The translations under genes and the position numbers were made by a program. The notes below the pieces were generated by a model that searched no databases, was not told the DNA's origin, and worked only from the letters and a program-made list of their open reading frames with translations. A stretch of DNA of 64,000 nucleotides, taken from the NCBI GenBank assembly GCA_013398615.1, contig VZSR01003803.1:66451859-66515858 (forward strand), in the 5' to 3' direction. Positions 23,339-37,283 of the stretch are shown here, in pieces (the stretch's first letter is position 1; each line of letters starts with the position of its first letter). This stretch comes from Brachypodius melanocephalos (lineage: Eukaryota > Chordata > Aves > Passeriformes > Pycnonotidae).

Positions 23339-26300
23339 GGAGTAGGTAGATTTAATTTTCCAAGATAAAATCTTACAGAGTCAGATGTGAGTAGAAATGA
23401 GGAGGCATTTATTATTGATGCCTTTTGTTAAACATTTATGGGGAGCCATAACTCTGTGCGGTATTTTAAATATAGTATTTAGAGATTTCCTCCTTTCCTC
23501 TCTCCTCTTGGATTACTAACGTTGATGTACTTTCATAGGCTTTGAATTAGCTCCATGCCAGCAACAATTGCATTTCTTCAGAGAAAGCTTTGGGGTGTGA
23601 TTCAGCTGGACATTTTGGTCTTTTTGTAATATGGTGTGTTGTCTGATGAGAGCTAATGAGCTTCTAGATACTGCAGATATTTCAACCTGGGCTAGGTCAA
23701 GGCTTTCTAAAGATACAGTTCCCCACATCTTCCTTTCCCAAACAGACTTGTCAATAATACCAAGTAACAAAATCTCAGTGCAGTGGAGAGTTTCAAATCT
23801 GCATGCAATCTCTTTTTATATGCTACCCATTAATCTGTATGTCCAGTATAGTCACAGAAATCACAGTCTCTGGAGTCTGGGAAACAATCAGCTATCCAGA
23901 CATAGATGTCTGCTGTAGGATGAGCTACTCTTGAGTCCCCAGTTGCCTTGATTATGTTGCCATGACTGAAGTGGGAGCTTAGACACCCAGTTCATATTTA
24001 GAAAGCACACACTCTAGGCTAAATCCCACCCAAAGTGTTCAATGTTACCTTTCAGTACTGCTTTCAGTTGCCCGTACACAGGTGTAAAGTGCCATTTCAA
24101 ATGCCCCTGGGGGTATCAACTGGTCCAGGGGCCACTCCAGAGAGGTGATGGACTGCATATCACCCAGCCTTTGGTTTTATGTCACTCAGAACCTGCATTC
24201 AAATGCCTGAATTCTGCTTTTAAATCCCATATTAATCACGTTGCTCTAGGAAAACAGCTCCTTGAGAGAGATGCTCTTCTTCAGTCAAACAATACAGAAA
24301 ATATGTATACTATATTTTCAACCTCTTTATAATAACTACCTTATTACTTTTATTTTTTTCCAGTTTTTTACAGATTTTTTACAGTTTTTCTTCTGGCTTA
24401 TTTTTCATAATATATTTTCTTTGAATGGATTCCTGCCTTTTGTTTCTCTGTGTGTGTTTTCCTTTGCTTTATCTACATTACAACTATTGTTTTTAGAACT
24501 AATAACAAAAATACACTTCCAAAATTATCCATAAGCTATCTTTGTTTTATTTTTAATAACAATTTTTGAAATGTGTTTGCCTTTTGTGCCAATGTTATTA
24601 TAGCTGTTTACTTAGCATGATGCTTTTCATTCCACTAATGACTGTTCTCTTGAAAGATGAGCTAATTTTGCATAACTGAGTGTGCAATTACAGTCTCTTT
24701 TCAAAAATTGTGAAAATCCCTTCACTTTCAAATAATGTATTAGATGATGTTGATTACATTTTATGCATAAAATTGAACTCAGTTATATGCATTTATTCCT
24801 TCAGGGCATCAGAATGGACAGAAAGCTCTTGCAGTTATTCAGCAATGTAAGCTAACTTCAGAGTTCATTTCAGTCCTCATACTGAACTACTTGAAGATTT
24901 TTTGTGTAAGAATAATGAAGTAATTTTAAAAGCCTGATTTTTATCCAGTTTCTCATGATCTGAATGAATTTCATGGATTGCCTCAAGATCTGATAATTAA
25001 CCTGCTTATCATGATTTACATACATTTGATTATCTTCTTTATATCTAAATAATCATTTAGGTGACTGATATAAATTTTCTTGATGGGCAAGTATTGGTTG
25101 GACTATTTTTGTTAACATGTAAAACAAGCCACTGCCACCATGATGATCAGATTTATACATTGACTCAATTCACTCAATCTAAAGCTCATACAGAAGTTGC
25201 AGTTTTTTCATGGGATCTGAAACATTTTGAGGACACAAGAGCTGACAGACTGCCTGGTCCATAGACGTGACATTATTAACTTTAGTCACAAGTGGTTTAA
25301 TCTCCAAATGCAGGAGGGAGAATAACCTTGTGTTTGTGGATTTTCCTCTGCTTACATGAGTGGAGAAGAGGTGCTAGAGTCATACTCATCTTTGTTACAA
25401 TGCCACTGACTGTGAAAGGCTGAATCTGAAGTCCTTCCTCAAAGTTCACAGAATTTTTTCCAGGAACTTCTCTTTTACATTGACTTCAATCTCATTTCCT
25501 TTAAAAAGAACTCCAAATTGAATAGAAGATATCTCATAATTAAAAATATTGCTACTTCTTTAATGATCTAATTAGTTTTACCTGCCAGGGTCAGCTTCAT
25601 TGATTTGAATTAAAAAGAAAAAGAAAAGACCTGCCAAGTGACCTACTTTTTAATATATTCAGTAAGATCAAGGTTGGAGAAGCAAAGTGTTTTAATGAAC
25701 ACAATCCCTGTTTGCTAAAAGCAAAACTATTACTGATTTCTTGTTGATCTGAAAAAGGAAGGTACAAACTGGGTTAGGGGATATTTCATGTTTTTTTTCA
25801 TTAAAAATCAATGAAAACAAGACTGACCTGCTTTATTCCCCTTGTGTTTACACTTAAAACAGATTAGATCATTAGGGGAACAGTAATGGTCTAATTATTT
25901 AGACCATTCTTAATTCAAATTGCAGAAGTGGATGGAGTTGCCTAACTATAAATAACAAAATGCTTTTACATAACAGTATCTGGGGAAATGGTGTGCTGGG
26001 AGTCAGTTTATGGTCACAGAACATTATTATTAATTTATGTCATGACTTCAGAAGTACCATGTAACATTAGGTTGGACAGGAGCATCAGAGTTAAGAAGAA
26101 AAAAAGCTTTCAGATCAGACTTTAGTAATAAGTATAAGTAATGAGTCTCTCCTCTCTTTGAAGTGGGATAATGTTTTGTGATGTACATTACAGCTTGTAA
26201 ACTCCTGGTCTAAAGAGCCATCTCCAAGGCCTGTAAAGCAAATAACACACATTTTTTAGCCAGATATTGAATTATGGAGTATTATGGTGATGGCTATGTC

Positions 26301-29207
26301 TCTACAGTTAAATTAAAGTGCCAAAAGGAGTGACCCTGAGCACTGGACCCCAGCTCTGCTTTGGGCCTCTCCAGGTGGCTCTTTCTAAGACCAAATTTAT
26401 GTAGATGTTGGCAGTGTGGCTGTGAGCTTCCCACTGTCACTTGGTCTTGGTGCCAGGGAGTCCTTCTCTACCTTTTTTTAAAAGCTGGCAGTAGGAACAG
26501 AGCCAGTTTAACTTCCTTGAATCTCAGTCCCAGTAATTCTTTCTGAAATACACCATGTTCTTGCTGCACTGGGACAGCAGTGTCAGTAAAGTTCTTTTCC
26601 TGGCAGTGACAGCTTTTGTAAATAGGGAAATTTCAAGCTAGGCTTATAGACATGTTAGGGAGATCAGTTCAGCTGTTGTTGGGATCTGTCTGACCTTTCT
26701 GGCTTTTTTGACCTGGAGGCTGCTTGTCTCTGATCTCAGTGCAATTATGTATATTAGAGAAATGCATGCAACTCTTTGTTAGTGATTTTCTACCCTTTAA
26801 ATGCATTGTTCTCTGTTTTCACCTTGAGCTTTTGTGCAAAAGTTCCCTAGCACAGCACTACCACTAGTCTTAGCAGGGAGACTTGTCTTGTCCTGCATTG
26901 AAGGGCTCTGAAGGGCTGAGGGACATGGCCCACTATTCTATTCCTTCCTGAAGCACAGAATTTTTCTAATGCAACTTAAAACAAGCCTAAACAAATAATG
27001 ACTCCAGCCTTCTTCTCTAGGCAATCAATCCTGCTTCGAATGACTGTTGTGCAGGTGAAATCTAATAAATTTTTACTGATTCTTGCTATCATGTTTTCCA
27101 CCATTTGTATCCACAGGTGGAAAGTACCCTTTTAAAGCTTTATATGCCCTTTTATATGATCCTAATGCTTTAAAACATTTTGTTAAATAAGAATTACCAA
27201 TACCCATCTCAGTTCAGCAGCAAAATTCCCAAGTAAGCTTATAACAAAAATATTTCTTCATATAACTTCTTCAGAACCCAATTCAGTCAATAATGTGATT
27301 ACAAAGCCTTCACACCCTTTTTGTAACATTGCCACAGCCAAGATTAGACTAAAAACTTGGTAATTATAAAGCTAAGGTGTTTGGGTCATATATCATTGGA
27401 TCAGTTTAATAAGCTCAGCTTTGAAGAAAGCACAACAAAGTGGTTAATGAAAGAAGACTTTCTTGTTCTATAATGAATTTTTACACCAAAATTTGAGCGA
27501 CAAACCATGGCCTGTTGAATTCTTATTATCACTGTTATTATTACAAGTTCCATGAACTTTTCACATACATGACTGCAATGTCAGATACAAAATAGGGTAG
27601 GCAGATATCCTGCTCTGTGTATTTTGAAACGTGAAATATGGTTATGTTACCTTCTTAACAGTCTTTTGGGAAACCAATGCATCTTTCATGCAGGTTCAAG
27701 TGTTGTTTAAATTTCTCAACATATTTGTTACCCAGCCCTGTGCTTGGCCAGGTTAGGTTTTGATTTGCACTTTGGTTTTTGCCTCCCTTTATTTTCTTTT
27801 GTTTTTAGACAAGATGAAGTTCAATCAGTTTAAATTTCATTGATTAAATTAACACATTTATTTTTTAAACAAATTTGCCCAAGAACCAGCCTCACCCAAG
27901 GCTTTTAATAGTCTCAAGGAATTCTGTCTATGAGCATTTCTATCTATGTTTGGAGGAATAAATTTGGATGAAGGCCTTGCAGCACCATGTGCATCAGGTC
28001 TTAGATGTGTTTTCCTGTGCTAATATTTGGCAGGCACATGAGATGACAGGAAAGATGCAATGTATAGTCCTTGTCTGGGGAATGCACTATAGCAGGTGTA
28101 GCTGAAAGGCAAGATTTAAGGTAAGTGTCCTTTTCTGAGCATGAATGTTGGCCTAATTTTTTTTTTCCAAATTTGTCCTCCTTTGGACCTTGTCTTCTCC
28201 ACCCTTACACTCCCTTCCCATTAGTCTTTCTTGAGATATGAGAAAGCTTCAAATGCTCACAGGGTGCAATGTCCTAATGTGTAGAATCACTAACTGCATC
28301 CCACTCTAATTGTATCTCTAACAGTGTCCCATAGACATAATTCACCTTTTATGCCTGGAGAGATGGATTGAGTTCAAAATGTCTCAAGTGCAGTCTGAAG
28401 TCTGTGTTGCAGCCTATTGAAGAGATATTTTTTTCAGTATGGAATTGAGGATGTGTCTGGCATGATTTGGGGAAGTGCATAATGCGGAGTGGAGGTGTTT
28501 GAAGGTGAGAGCTCATTGAGGAGGAGTTGAAAGAGTTTGGAGGAGCCCACACACAGAAGGGCTGTAAGAAGGCTGAGTAGTGCCAGAGATAAGGGGTCTC
28601 TAATACCTTCATCTCCTCCCTTTGGTTTTCCAGACTCCATGCTTTCCTTGTTATCTTCCCTCTCCATCCCACTGCTGCAGACTTCTTCAACACTCAGTCC
28701 CTCACAGTACACATTTCACTGGTATTATTCAATTATTTCCTTAGAAAAATTGCAGTTCCATCTGAATTTTCTGCTATGCTCTTTTTTAAAAAAAACAAAA
28801 AACAAAAAAACAACTGAGAGTCATTTTCCCAAAGCCCTTGCTGGAGAAGATTGCATCAAAACATTTGTCTTTCTTCGTGCAGCATTAAGAGGCTGGGTGA
28901 GAACTGATGATAGGAGGATGAGAGACAGCTGCACTGAATGCTGATCTGACTCACATACTACCTAGCTCATATTAAAGACCTCACAGTTAAAAGTTTGAAT
29001 GACCTTTCATGTTCACAGTGTGCTTGTAAAGTGTGATCCCTTTCCCTAGTGAGCACTGATGAAAGTTGTGCTCTCTTTTCCCTCCAGGTGTGCACCCACT
29101 GTGTAGCGGATGCACTTTGGTGACAATGAGAGCCATGGTGCATCCAGATCAATTAATCCCAGGTGCAACCAAAACAAATTAATGAAGCTTGCCTATTTAA
29201 AGAAATC

Positions 29208-29229
29208 TTTTTTTTTTTTTTTTTTTTTT
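29208..29229. repeat. Poly-T tract (22 T)
   Basis: Uninterrupted run of 22 T. No retrotransposon body is evident on either side, so I treat it as a simple homopolymer. Confidence 0.9.
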
Positions 29230-32150
29230 CATTCACTTTTTGCTGTGTCTTTCTCCAGAATTGTATTTGTCAAATTTGCTTGTTTGGGTACTCCCAAATC
29301 TGGAACACTGATGGTAGCCTCACATCCATATAAATTTTAAAACACTTAAATCAGTTGATGAGGAAGAGTGAGCACACTTTTAATTCCAGTACAAGTGGCA
29401 CTCAGGTGTAATAATACTCAGGGCATTATTGAAAGCATGCCTTTCTTTTAGTACGAGTATGCTAATCACTTCTCAGTCTGCAACAACTCCAAGCACAATT
29501 TCCATAGCATTTCTCATCAAAATTGCTTCAGCATTTTAATTAAACAGCATTTGTTTAATCTCCAGTGCGTGTCTTTTAAATTGGTGAAACACTCCTTAAT
29601 GAGTGTTTTTCTGGCTCAGAACAACCCCACTGGAACTATTCCAAGGATGCAGACCTGGCAAGCAGAAAGGGAGAAAAGGCTGGTTACCTCCCAGGTGTTT
29701 TGGATCTGCAGTGTCTTACACCAGGGGCAGGTTCTGAACCTGTCAGAGGGAACCACTCTTCACAGCCATGCCAGTAGCTTACTTTTCTCTCCTTCTTCCC
29801 TCTCTGTACTAAGGCAAATTATCTTTCTGCATAATTTTGTGTTCAACACTCCCTTACCCTGAATTTCTTTGATATAAACAAAGTCCAAGGGAGCTACAAG
29901 TGCTTTTGGCAGCATTAACACTTAGATTCTTGACATTGTGGCAAAGCACCTAGTTTTACACTGACCAGAGACATATCTGTCCACTCTGAGGACTCCTATT
30001 CAAACTATTCAAACAGAAGAAATGCAGCATTGCTTTTCCTCTGAGTACAGCCACAAGCAAAGGAAGTGATCCACTTCATAACCTGCTAAACCCAGACACT
30101 CTTTCAGTGTAAAGTAATGGTGCTGTTGGGAAATGGACATGTCTGCATAAAACACTTGGTTGTGTTCTGTTCTCTTGATTTCTTCCACTTGCAGTGAGAA
30201 CTGCTAGTGGATTGTAACACTGTCTGAAATATATTGGTTACTGATGAGTCATCCCACTGAAAAAGAGCTGCTTACATCAGATTACTCCACTGCTACTCTA
30301 TTACTCTCTTGCTACCCTGTTCTCATGACCGAGGGCTGTTGTGCCAGGCCTTTGGGAGGAAAGTCTAGAGATGAGATGTGAATTTAATAAAGAAGTCCCA
30401 ATACCAGAAATAGGTTTTTCATCCAGTACAGTACATGACATTTTTCTAGAGCATGTATTGAAGGACGCCATCTCTGGCTTTAGTATTTTTCCGTTGTATT
30501 GATTTACATTAGTTTGCAAAAGATGGCATAATGGCATTATTTCTCATTCCTCTAGGAAATGACATTGGATTTCATTTGGCATCATCTGTTGAAAGCTGTA
30601 TCTGATGGCAGATAAATCTCACATTCATAAAAGGCCTGTAGGTTTTATACGTTGACTATGATATTCAGTTTTGGAAGACAGATTACACTTAGTATAATTC
30701 CAAAGGCATCGAGGTGACTCACCTCTTTCTTTTAAATTTCTTGTTTATGCACAGTACCTTCCTGCTGTCATGTTGAGGTTTATATTCCTGCCATATTTTG
30801 AAAGGGCTTTAAGAAGATACCTTACTGTGGTTGCAGTCCAAGTTCTCTGCTACCCCAGTGCTGTGCTTCCAAAGGCAATATCCACATGTTGTGTAAAATG
30901 TTTATGGAAACACATTATCTGCAGGAGCATTTGTATTTCTTTACAAATAACTCTATCTTATTTGACAGAAACAGGATATTTTAATAATTCTTTCTGGTTT
31001 CCCAGAAAAATTAGACAGAATCAGATGTAGAGGTTATAAAGTTCTAAAGCAGAAGAAACGTCACAGAACATACCACATTCAAATATTTATAGATAGTGTA
31101 ATGAATGATTTTAGAGAAGGCACACAAATGCTTGCTAAATCACGTTAGATAAAAAGAAATAGAAACTTTATCTTGAGAATCCTTACCATAATCACACATT
31201 GTTTGGAGGAATCATGTAGAAAAAACATCACCTCTGACATTTACATTAATAGTGTGATTTCCAGAGGGATATTTCTGTTCATTTCTTTTCCCTCTGTTTT
31301 CTCTAGTGGCTGTTTCTTAGGCTGTGTCTTGATATAATGGATAAAATAAAATCCCACAATTCTTCAAATGTAGAAAGGGATGCTTTGCAGGTTGTAAACA
31401 CTTTTGCCCTATAAGTATTCAAGAGACTCTGTTTGTCTGCATGCAGTAGGGACTCCTGCTAACCCACTGGTCTGCATTCATCTGCTATTCAGGACTCTTC
31501 CTCTTCCTTTTAACTTTTCTTGGCCTCCTGTGTTCTCTCACGGAGCAAAAATTAATTAGTGCTGCTGTCTTGACTCCAGGTAGATCCCATAGCAGCAGTT
31601 TACAGGGCCAAAAAAAAAATACTGCTTGATTTTGATTATCCATCTATTTTCAGGTTTGCTTAAAGTACTTTACATAAAAGGAAGAAGGTGGCATTTTTGG
31701 AAAGGTTAAGTATCCACATAGGTTTAGAAGGGGCTCTGTTATTTATTGATCTCCATTGAAAAAGACACTTCACATTGTGAGGAAAAATGGCCAAATATCA
31801 TCTGAGCATACAACCTTGGGAAGCAGTGCAGTCCTAGGGAAAGGGCAGGTAACTATGGTGGTAAGAGTCTGCCTTGCTCCTCATGTTTGGGACCAGAAAA
31901 GCCTGAGGCAAGAGGGAGGGAAATAACTTGGGAAATAATCCTCCTGTGAAAGGCAAATGAGTAAGGGGATTTGTTTGATTAAACCCTACCTCTGCTGCAT
32001 AAGTCTTGAGAGATTGCAGAAAGTGTTAAAAGAGGAGTGAGAAAATTTCACTGCTTGAGAGCAGACTGAGCTGACACTACTGGGATGCTCAGGGAGCCAA
32101 TCCTGCCCAGTGGAGGCCCCCTGACAAATGCTTCTTTTGCTTTTCTTCCC

Positions 32151-32241
32151 TTTTTTTTTTTTTTTTTTTTTGTTGTTTGTTGTTGTTGTTGTTGTTTGTT
32201 TTTGTTTTGTTTTGTTTTGTATTTTTTTGCGTTTTGTTTTG
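32151..32241. repeat. Compound T / GTT / GTTTT simple repeat
   Basis: Twenty-one T are followed by GTT trinucleotides (about 32,172-32,197), then GTTTT pentanucleotides and further T-rich text to about 32,241. The three unit types follow one another without unique sequence between them. Confidence 0.9.
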
Positions 32242-33303
32242 CATCTTAGCTGGAAAGGAGTGGGAATTCAAGTGGAAAGTAGCAACACTGCCTGCTCTGC
32301 ACTCAAAAAGAAGGGGTGTAGCTTTTATTTTGGTTCATTTTTTGTTGGTTTGGTTATTTTTACTTATCTCTCTTTCTTTGGCTGAGTGATGCTTTAGCTT
32401 TGATTAAATAATGATGTAAACATCCAGCCCTTACAGGGACATGGGCATAAAGACCCCATTTACCTCTAAGATATTTTCAAACATTCAAAGAAGCCCAGAA
32501 CAAATCAGGCAACTCTATCTAATTCTGGGCCTTTAAGAGAATGGATGAAGATTCTTCCCACACAAGGCTTGATATACTGAGATATGGCTTGTTCTCTTGT
32601 TCCACAATTTCTTAAACAGAAGATCACCCACTGCTGGATGCAGGTAGCCCAGCTTAGTTTCCATAAGAACTGTCTGGGTACATCTCTGGAAGGCATTTGG
32701 CTGCTAATGAGAAAATAGGGATGTAATGAAACAGATTGTTCCTGTTCTCCTCACTGACTCAGTACCAATGTGTACAAAGTATTTCAGTTTGCCAAATGTC
32801 TCACCAAGCCATTTTCTGAGAATATGAACAAAGATCCCTCAGAAATAATCTGATCTGTTTCTGTGAGCTGTTGCATAGAGTGGATGAAGGTGTTTCAGTT
32901 GTCTTGAATGGAAAAGCACTTGCCATAATTCCCAAATTTGATTAGATGGAAAATCCAGACAGCAAATTGAGATACATTTTTTTTAGCACATGATTTTATC
33001 AAAGAAAAAGCAGTCTGTGTGTGTTGGAGGAATGCAAAAGACCATTTGTCCTGTCTGACTGTTTGTATAAGCACAACCAGTTTAACTACTATGCTGCAGC
33101 AGTACCATCTGTCGGATCAGCTATAAGGCATGTTTATATATCATAATAAAGATCCAGTGATAGTTTCCCTTTCATCTTAAAAGAAGTGGGGGGAGAAAAT
33201 AGTGATTTTGTCTATCATTTATGTCTAACTGCTGCCTCCTAGGTGCCAGACTAGTTTCTATCTTTTTCCCCAGGAGAAAAAATACAAACAAAAAAGTCAT
33301 CAG

Positions 33304-33429
33304 CATCATCATTACCACCATCACCACTATTACCAACAAAAACAAACCCAAAACACCAAAAAGCCACAAAAAACCAAAAAACCAAACAAAATCCCAAACC
33401 CTCCAAACCACTCCTCACAACTCTTTCCA
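33304..33429. repeat. A/C-rich tract almost without G
   Basis: In 126 bases the only G is at 33,363. The left part has ATC/ACC trinucleotides; the right part has CAAA/CCAAA-type words. It is a strand-asymmetric low-complexity sequence, probably an expanded and decayed (ACC/AAAC)n repeat. Confidence 0.85.
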
Positions 33430-36304
33430 GCTTCCTCATCATCCCCCAGAAAAAAATTGGGTGCCTCAAACATTCTCCACTTTGAGGAGAAGCTTCTGAA
33501 TTCCCTTTCCTTTGTGTGATGAGAACTTGGAGCTGATGGGAGCAGTGTCACAGTGCTTCTCTATGGTTTCTGGCACAGCTTGGGATGTGGTGGCTTCTCA
33601 GCTTGTGACATATAATACCCAGTGTTCAAAGGCATTCCTGAATTATTTTCTGCATTTTTCCCATACCTGATTTTTAGACCCAAGATTATTTGCTCATATA
33701 GTCCCATTGTCTGAGCTGATTTTATTTTGTTAACGAGTATGTATTTACAAGTGTCAAGAAATTTTAGTTTTCTTCTCCTTTTGCCTCCCTGAGAAAGATA
33801 ATTTATGTCATAAGAAGTTGCAAATTTTCTCCCTAAGGGTTTTCCTAGTAGAGAAGGAGGAGTTCTGAATGAGAGCTGGACTAGTTCAGTGTGCTAAAGT
33901 CATCACTAGGTTCGTACTTTGTAAATGAAGTCTAGAATTGCATGATGCAGTGATTTACGCCTGGCGAAAATTCTTATTAAGACATGAAGTTATACAAATT
34001 AATTATCCCCTAGGCTTCTAGGTCTCTTCTGTGTCTGGCTCCAGAAATAAATTCCTGCAAAGGACAGAGGCAAAAGTGCTTCTGTGCTTATAAAGCGAAG
34101 TGGCTCCAATGTGGTTGGGAGAGTGGGGCATACATATAAGGAAGGGCATTAGCACATGAAGCAGCTAATATCCTAAACAAATTCCCTTGTTTAAGATGAT
34201 TAGGTCTTCCTGTGCCTCAATTTGATACCCAAGCAATTGAAGCAAGAGCTCTTCCATACTTTCACTTCATTGTTCAGTAAAGTACCACAAAGTATTTTGA
34301 AGTATGAGGAATAGAAGGGATTTTTTTTCTCCCCTGAGCATATAATCTTAAATAGATCATCAGATCTTTTAGCGAATCTTTTTGGCTGCAGTGACAATGC
34401 TGAGTGACAATTTCTTTAAAGTCACGAGGCATGATATGAAAAGACAGTTTAGGATATGTGAGGAAGACACCCTTTTCCTGGGGTGCTCATCAAAGCACTC
34501 CCGTTTTCCTGGCTCTGTGCTCCCCTCTGATCTTTGCCTGGGGACAGCTCCTCTGTTGGGTGTGGATGGAGAGGGCATGGCATTTTCCCCTGAGAGTCAC
34601 AGACCACTGCAGCTGTGCCTGAGGTCAGCCTCCATTGCTCCCAGTCGGTCAGCAGGAGTGAGTTCACTCTCCTGGGATTGCCAGATGGCACTGGTTAGGG
34701 ACCTTTCCCAGGGTGGTGCTGAACACAAGGAATGCCCTCCCTGCTCCTACTACAGCATCTCTTTCCCTGTAACATGGCTCCTGCTCACTCTAGCAGGCAA
34801 CTTCCTTCCCAAACCTTTTGAAGATGTTGTATTTCAGTTGCAGTACTCCATTAAAAACATATTGGAACAAGCTAACCTTTCAGAGAATTTTGCTGACCTG
34901 TATTGAGTTCTTTTATAATTAAATCTAACACACTCCAGCTATGGGTTCTGGGTCACCTCTCATATCATAGCAAGGAGTTACTGAGACCTCCAGCCTTTTG
35001 AAATTACAAAAACATTTTGTAAGACTGTTTTCTATGTTGATTGAGCTGTAGCTACCTTGGGAAAAGTCTCTGGAACCTTTAAAAGAAACAATTTCTTGTC
35101 AGCTCAACGTGACACTCTTAAAAGACTGAGTATTAGGAAATGATTCCATTAAAAAGGAAAAGAATTCATACTGAAACTTTTAGATGTGCCAAATCCCTAT
35201 TGACAAGACCTTTCACTTACCACAAATGAGATAAATGGAAATATCAATGTCATATTAGGTAAGCAACTAAACGGAAAGAGTGAGTTTGAAGAGTCAAAGA
35301 ACCCATTGGGAAAAGCAGAGCATATCTTCAATGGGCTGAAGAAATGAAAAACATTCTTCAAACGGCTGCTTTATCAGGATGTGAAAAGGCCAAGCCTTTA
35401 TGCTGCTATAATTTATGGATATCTCCTGTTTGTAGGACAAAGTGAAATAGAAAAACTTAATCATATTTCTGCTGGAGGAAGAAAAGATTCAGCCTCCCTT
35501 CTGTTTAAAACCTCAAATTAATTTTAACTCAACTGCCGTCTGTATGGCTACTAAGTATGAAAAACTAGGCAGAGGTGCACAATGTAACTTTAGAAGCACA
35601 CTTGCCAAAGACATTGGTAGCAGGAACTCAATAAGCACATCTAAAATTAGGACATGGCCCTAAAGCCCAGCTACCAAGCTCTTCCCTCCTATGGGGGTTA
35701 GAAGTAATTGCAATCTGGTCTCTTCAGCTTTTCTTTCCGTTCTGGCTTTTATACACATACTATCATCATGATTAATGAAGACATCATCATGCACTGAAAA
35801 TGTTACATTTGACAAGTGCCCCAATTAATGCATCAAATATTATGCACAGTTCAAACTCCCTGAACCTATGGAGTTCACTTGAAAGCAAAGTCCTTCCTCT
35901 GGGCAAAGCTCCCAGCTTTCATAGCACTCTCATGATTGCTATAATGGAGAGGGGAAATGATGACCAACCCTGCCCCCAGCTGCAATTTCTGAAGCTTTAC
36001 CATTAAGTAATTTCTAGAATCAAGAGAATATATTGCTAGCTTTATTTTTGTTCAACAGCAATGACTTCTGGTGGGTCCTTAAACCCAGCCTGAATTCATT
36101 TCCCTTTGTGATATCCTGAAGAATGAATGACTTTCCTAGCCTGTTGAAAGAGCATAATCAGAATTAACTTGGAGAACCAAGTCATTGTTGTGTTGTACTG
36201 CAAATCACATGGTTTTCCCTGCTCTTACCAAATTTTAAATTATGACTTAGTCAATATTTTTTTAAAGAACACCAAACCCCTATTTTTTTCTGTTCTTAGA
36301 AATG

Positions 36305-37261
36305 TGTGGTAGTATTTAACCCTGGATGGCTGCAAAGTGCTCACACAGCCACTCTTACTCCTCCTCTTCAAAAGGACAAGGGACAAATTAAGACAGAAAA
36401 GCTTGTGGGTTTTAAGGACAGGGAGATCCCTTACTGTCACAAAATCCAGATTCATCTTGAGGAAGTTTAATTTAATCTATTGGTAGCTAAAAATTTATAG
36501 TTAAGTTGGATAGTGAGAAACAAAAAAATTCTCATGCTTCTTCCCAGGTTCAACTGCTTAATTTTCAATTCTTCTACCTCCTTCCCTCAAAGCAGTGCAG
36601 GGTAATGGGGAGTGGGGGTTGTGGTCCTTTCATAGCAATTTATCCCTGCCACTCCTTCTTCTTCATCCTGTTCTGCTGCTCTGTGTGGGGTCCCTCCAGT
36701 GGGCCACAGTCCTTCATGAGCTGCTCCAGTGTGGGTCCTTTGCATGGGGCTCTGTCCATCAGAAGTGGACTGCTCCAGTGTGAGCTCCCATACGGGCCTC
36801 AGGTCTTGCCAGAAAACTGCTCCAGCATGGGTTGTCCACAGACTGAAGCTTCCTTCAGGGCATGCCCCCCTGCTGAGGTGTGGGGTCCTCCATGGGGTGC
36901 AGCTGGATGAGTGCTCCACTGTCAGCTCCATTAGCTGCAGGGTGACGCCCAATGTCATCTCTGTGGGTCACAAGAGACCCTATGGGGCATCTGCTTCCCC
37001 TCCTCCTATCCAGACCCTCATGTCTGCAGAGCTCTTTCACCCCTGTTTTTTCTCACTTCTTGTTCTCACAGCTGCTGTGTGCCATTTTTTACCCTTTCCT
37101 AAACGTTATCAGAGAGATGCCATCAGTCTCTCTGCCTGGCTCAGCTGTGTCTGGGTCCATCCTGCAGCTGGCTGGGACACAGGTGCAGTTCCTCTTTTTT
37201 CCTCACAGAGCCCACCCCTGCACCATCCCCTACTATCAACACCTTGTCAGTAAACCTAACA
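36305..37261 (-). mobile_element. ERV LTR with internal ~48-bp tandem units
   Basis: On the minus strand it starts TGTTAGGTTTACTGAC and ends AAATACTACCACA, giving TG...CA ends over 957 bp. It matches the LTR at 48.4 kb in order: an early 'gataacgtttaggaaagg', a repeat block, 'accacaacccccactcccc', 'aggaggtagaagaattg', and a late 'gtaagggatctccctgtcct'. In the repeat block the plus strand shows ctgctccag at 36,721, 36,770 and 36,818, a period of 48-49 bp. No internal viral genes adjoin it, and no clear target duplication was found. Open frames inside it (up to 174 codons, 36,729-37,253) are by-products of its higher GC content. Confidence 0.8.
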
Positions 37262-37283
37262 TCAAGGTCATCTGAGAAACTAT

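Larger units (their letters stand above)
23345..36304. other. Long unique AT-rich region with simple repeats
   Basis: About 13 kb without a recognisable gene, CR1 or LTR. Listed separately are the homopolymer at 29,208, the T/GTT/GTTTT tract at 32,151 and the A/C-rich tract at 33,304. The longest frame is 174 codons (34,382-34,906 plus), in a slightly GC-richer patch. It carries no domain I recognise and contains dense Ser/Pro/Leu typical of chance frames. The rest is noncoding by appearance. Confidence 0.5.

Noticed and set aside
32089..32389. Leu/Val/Phe-rich frames that look like membrane segments
   Set aside because: They come from the T/GTT/GTTTT simple repeat, not from a protein.
33172..33551. 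Hydrophobic minus-strand frames and Lys/Thr-rich plus-strand frame
   Set aside because: Low-complexity A/C tract translated in several frames.
36506..37275. Several overlapping frames of up to 174 codons
   Set aside because: They lie inside a noncoding LTR and owe their length to the GC-rich tandem units.
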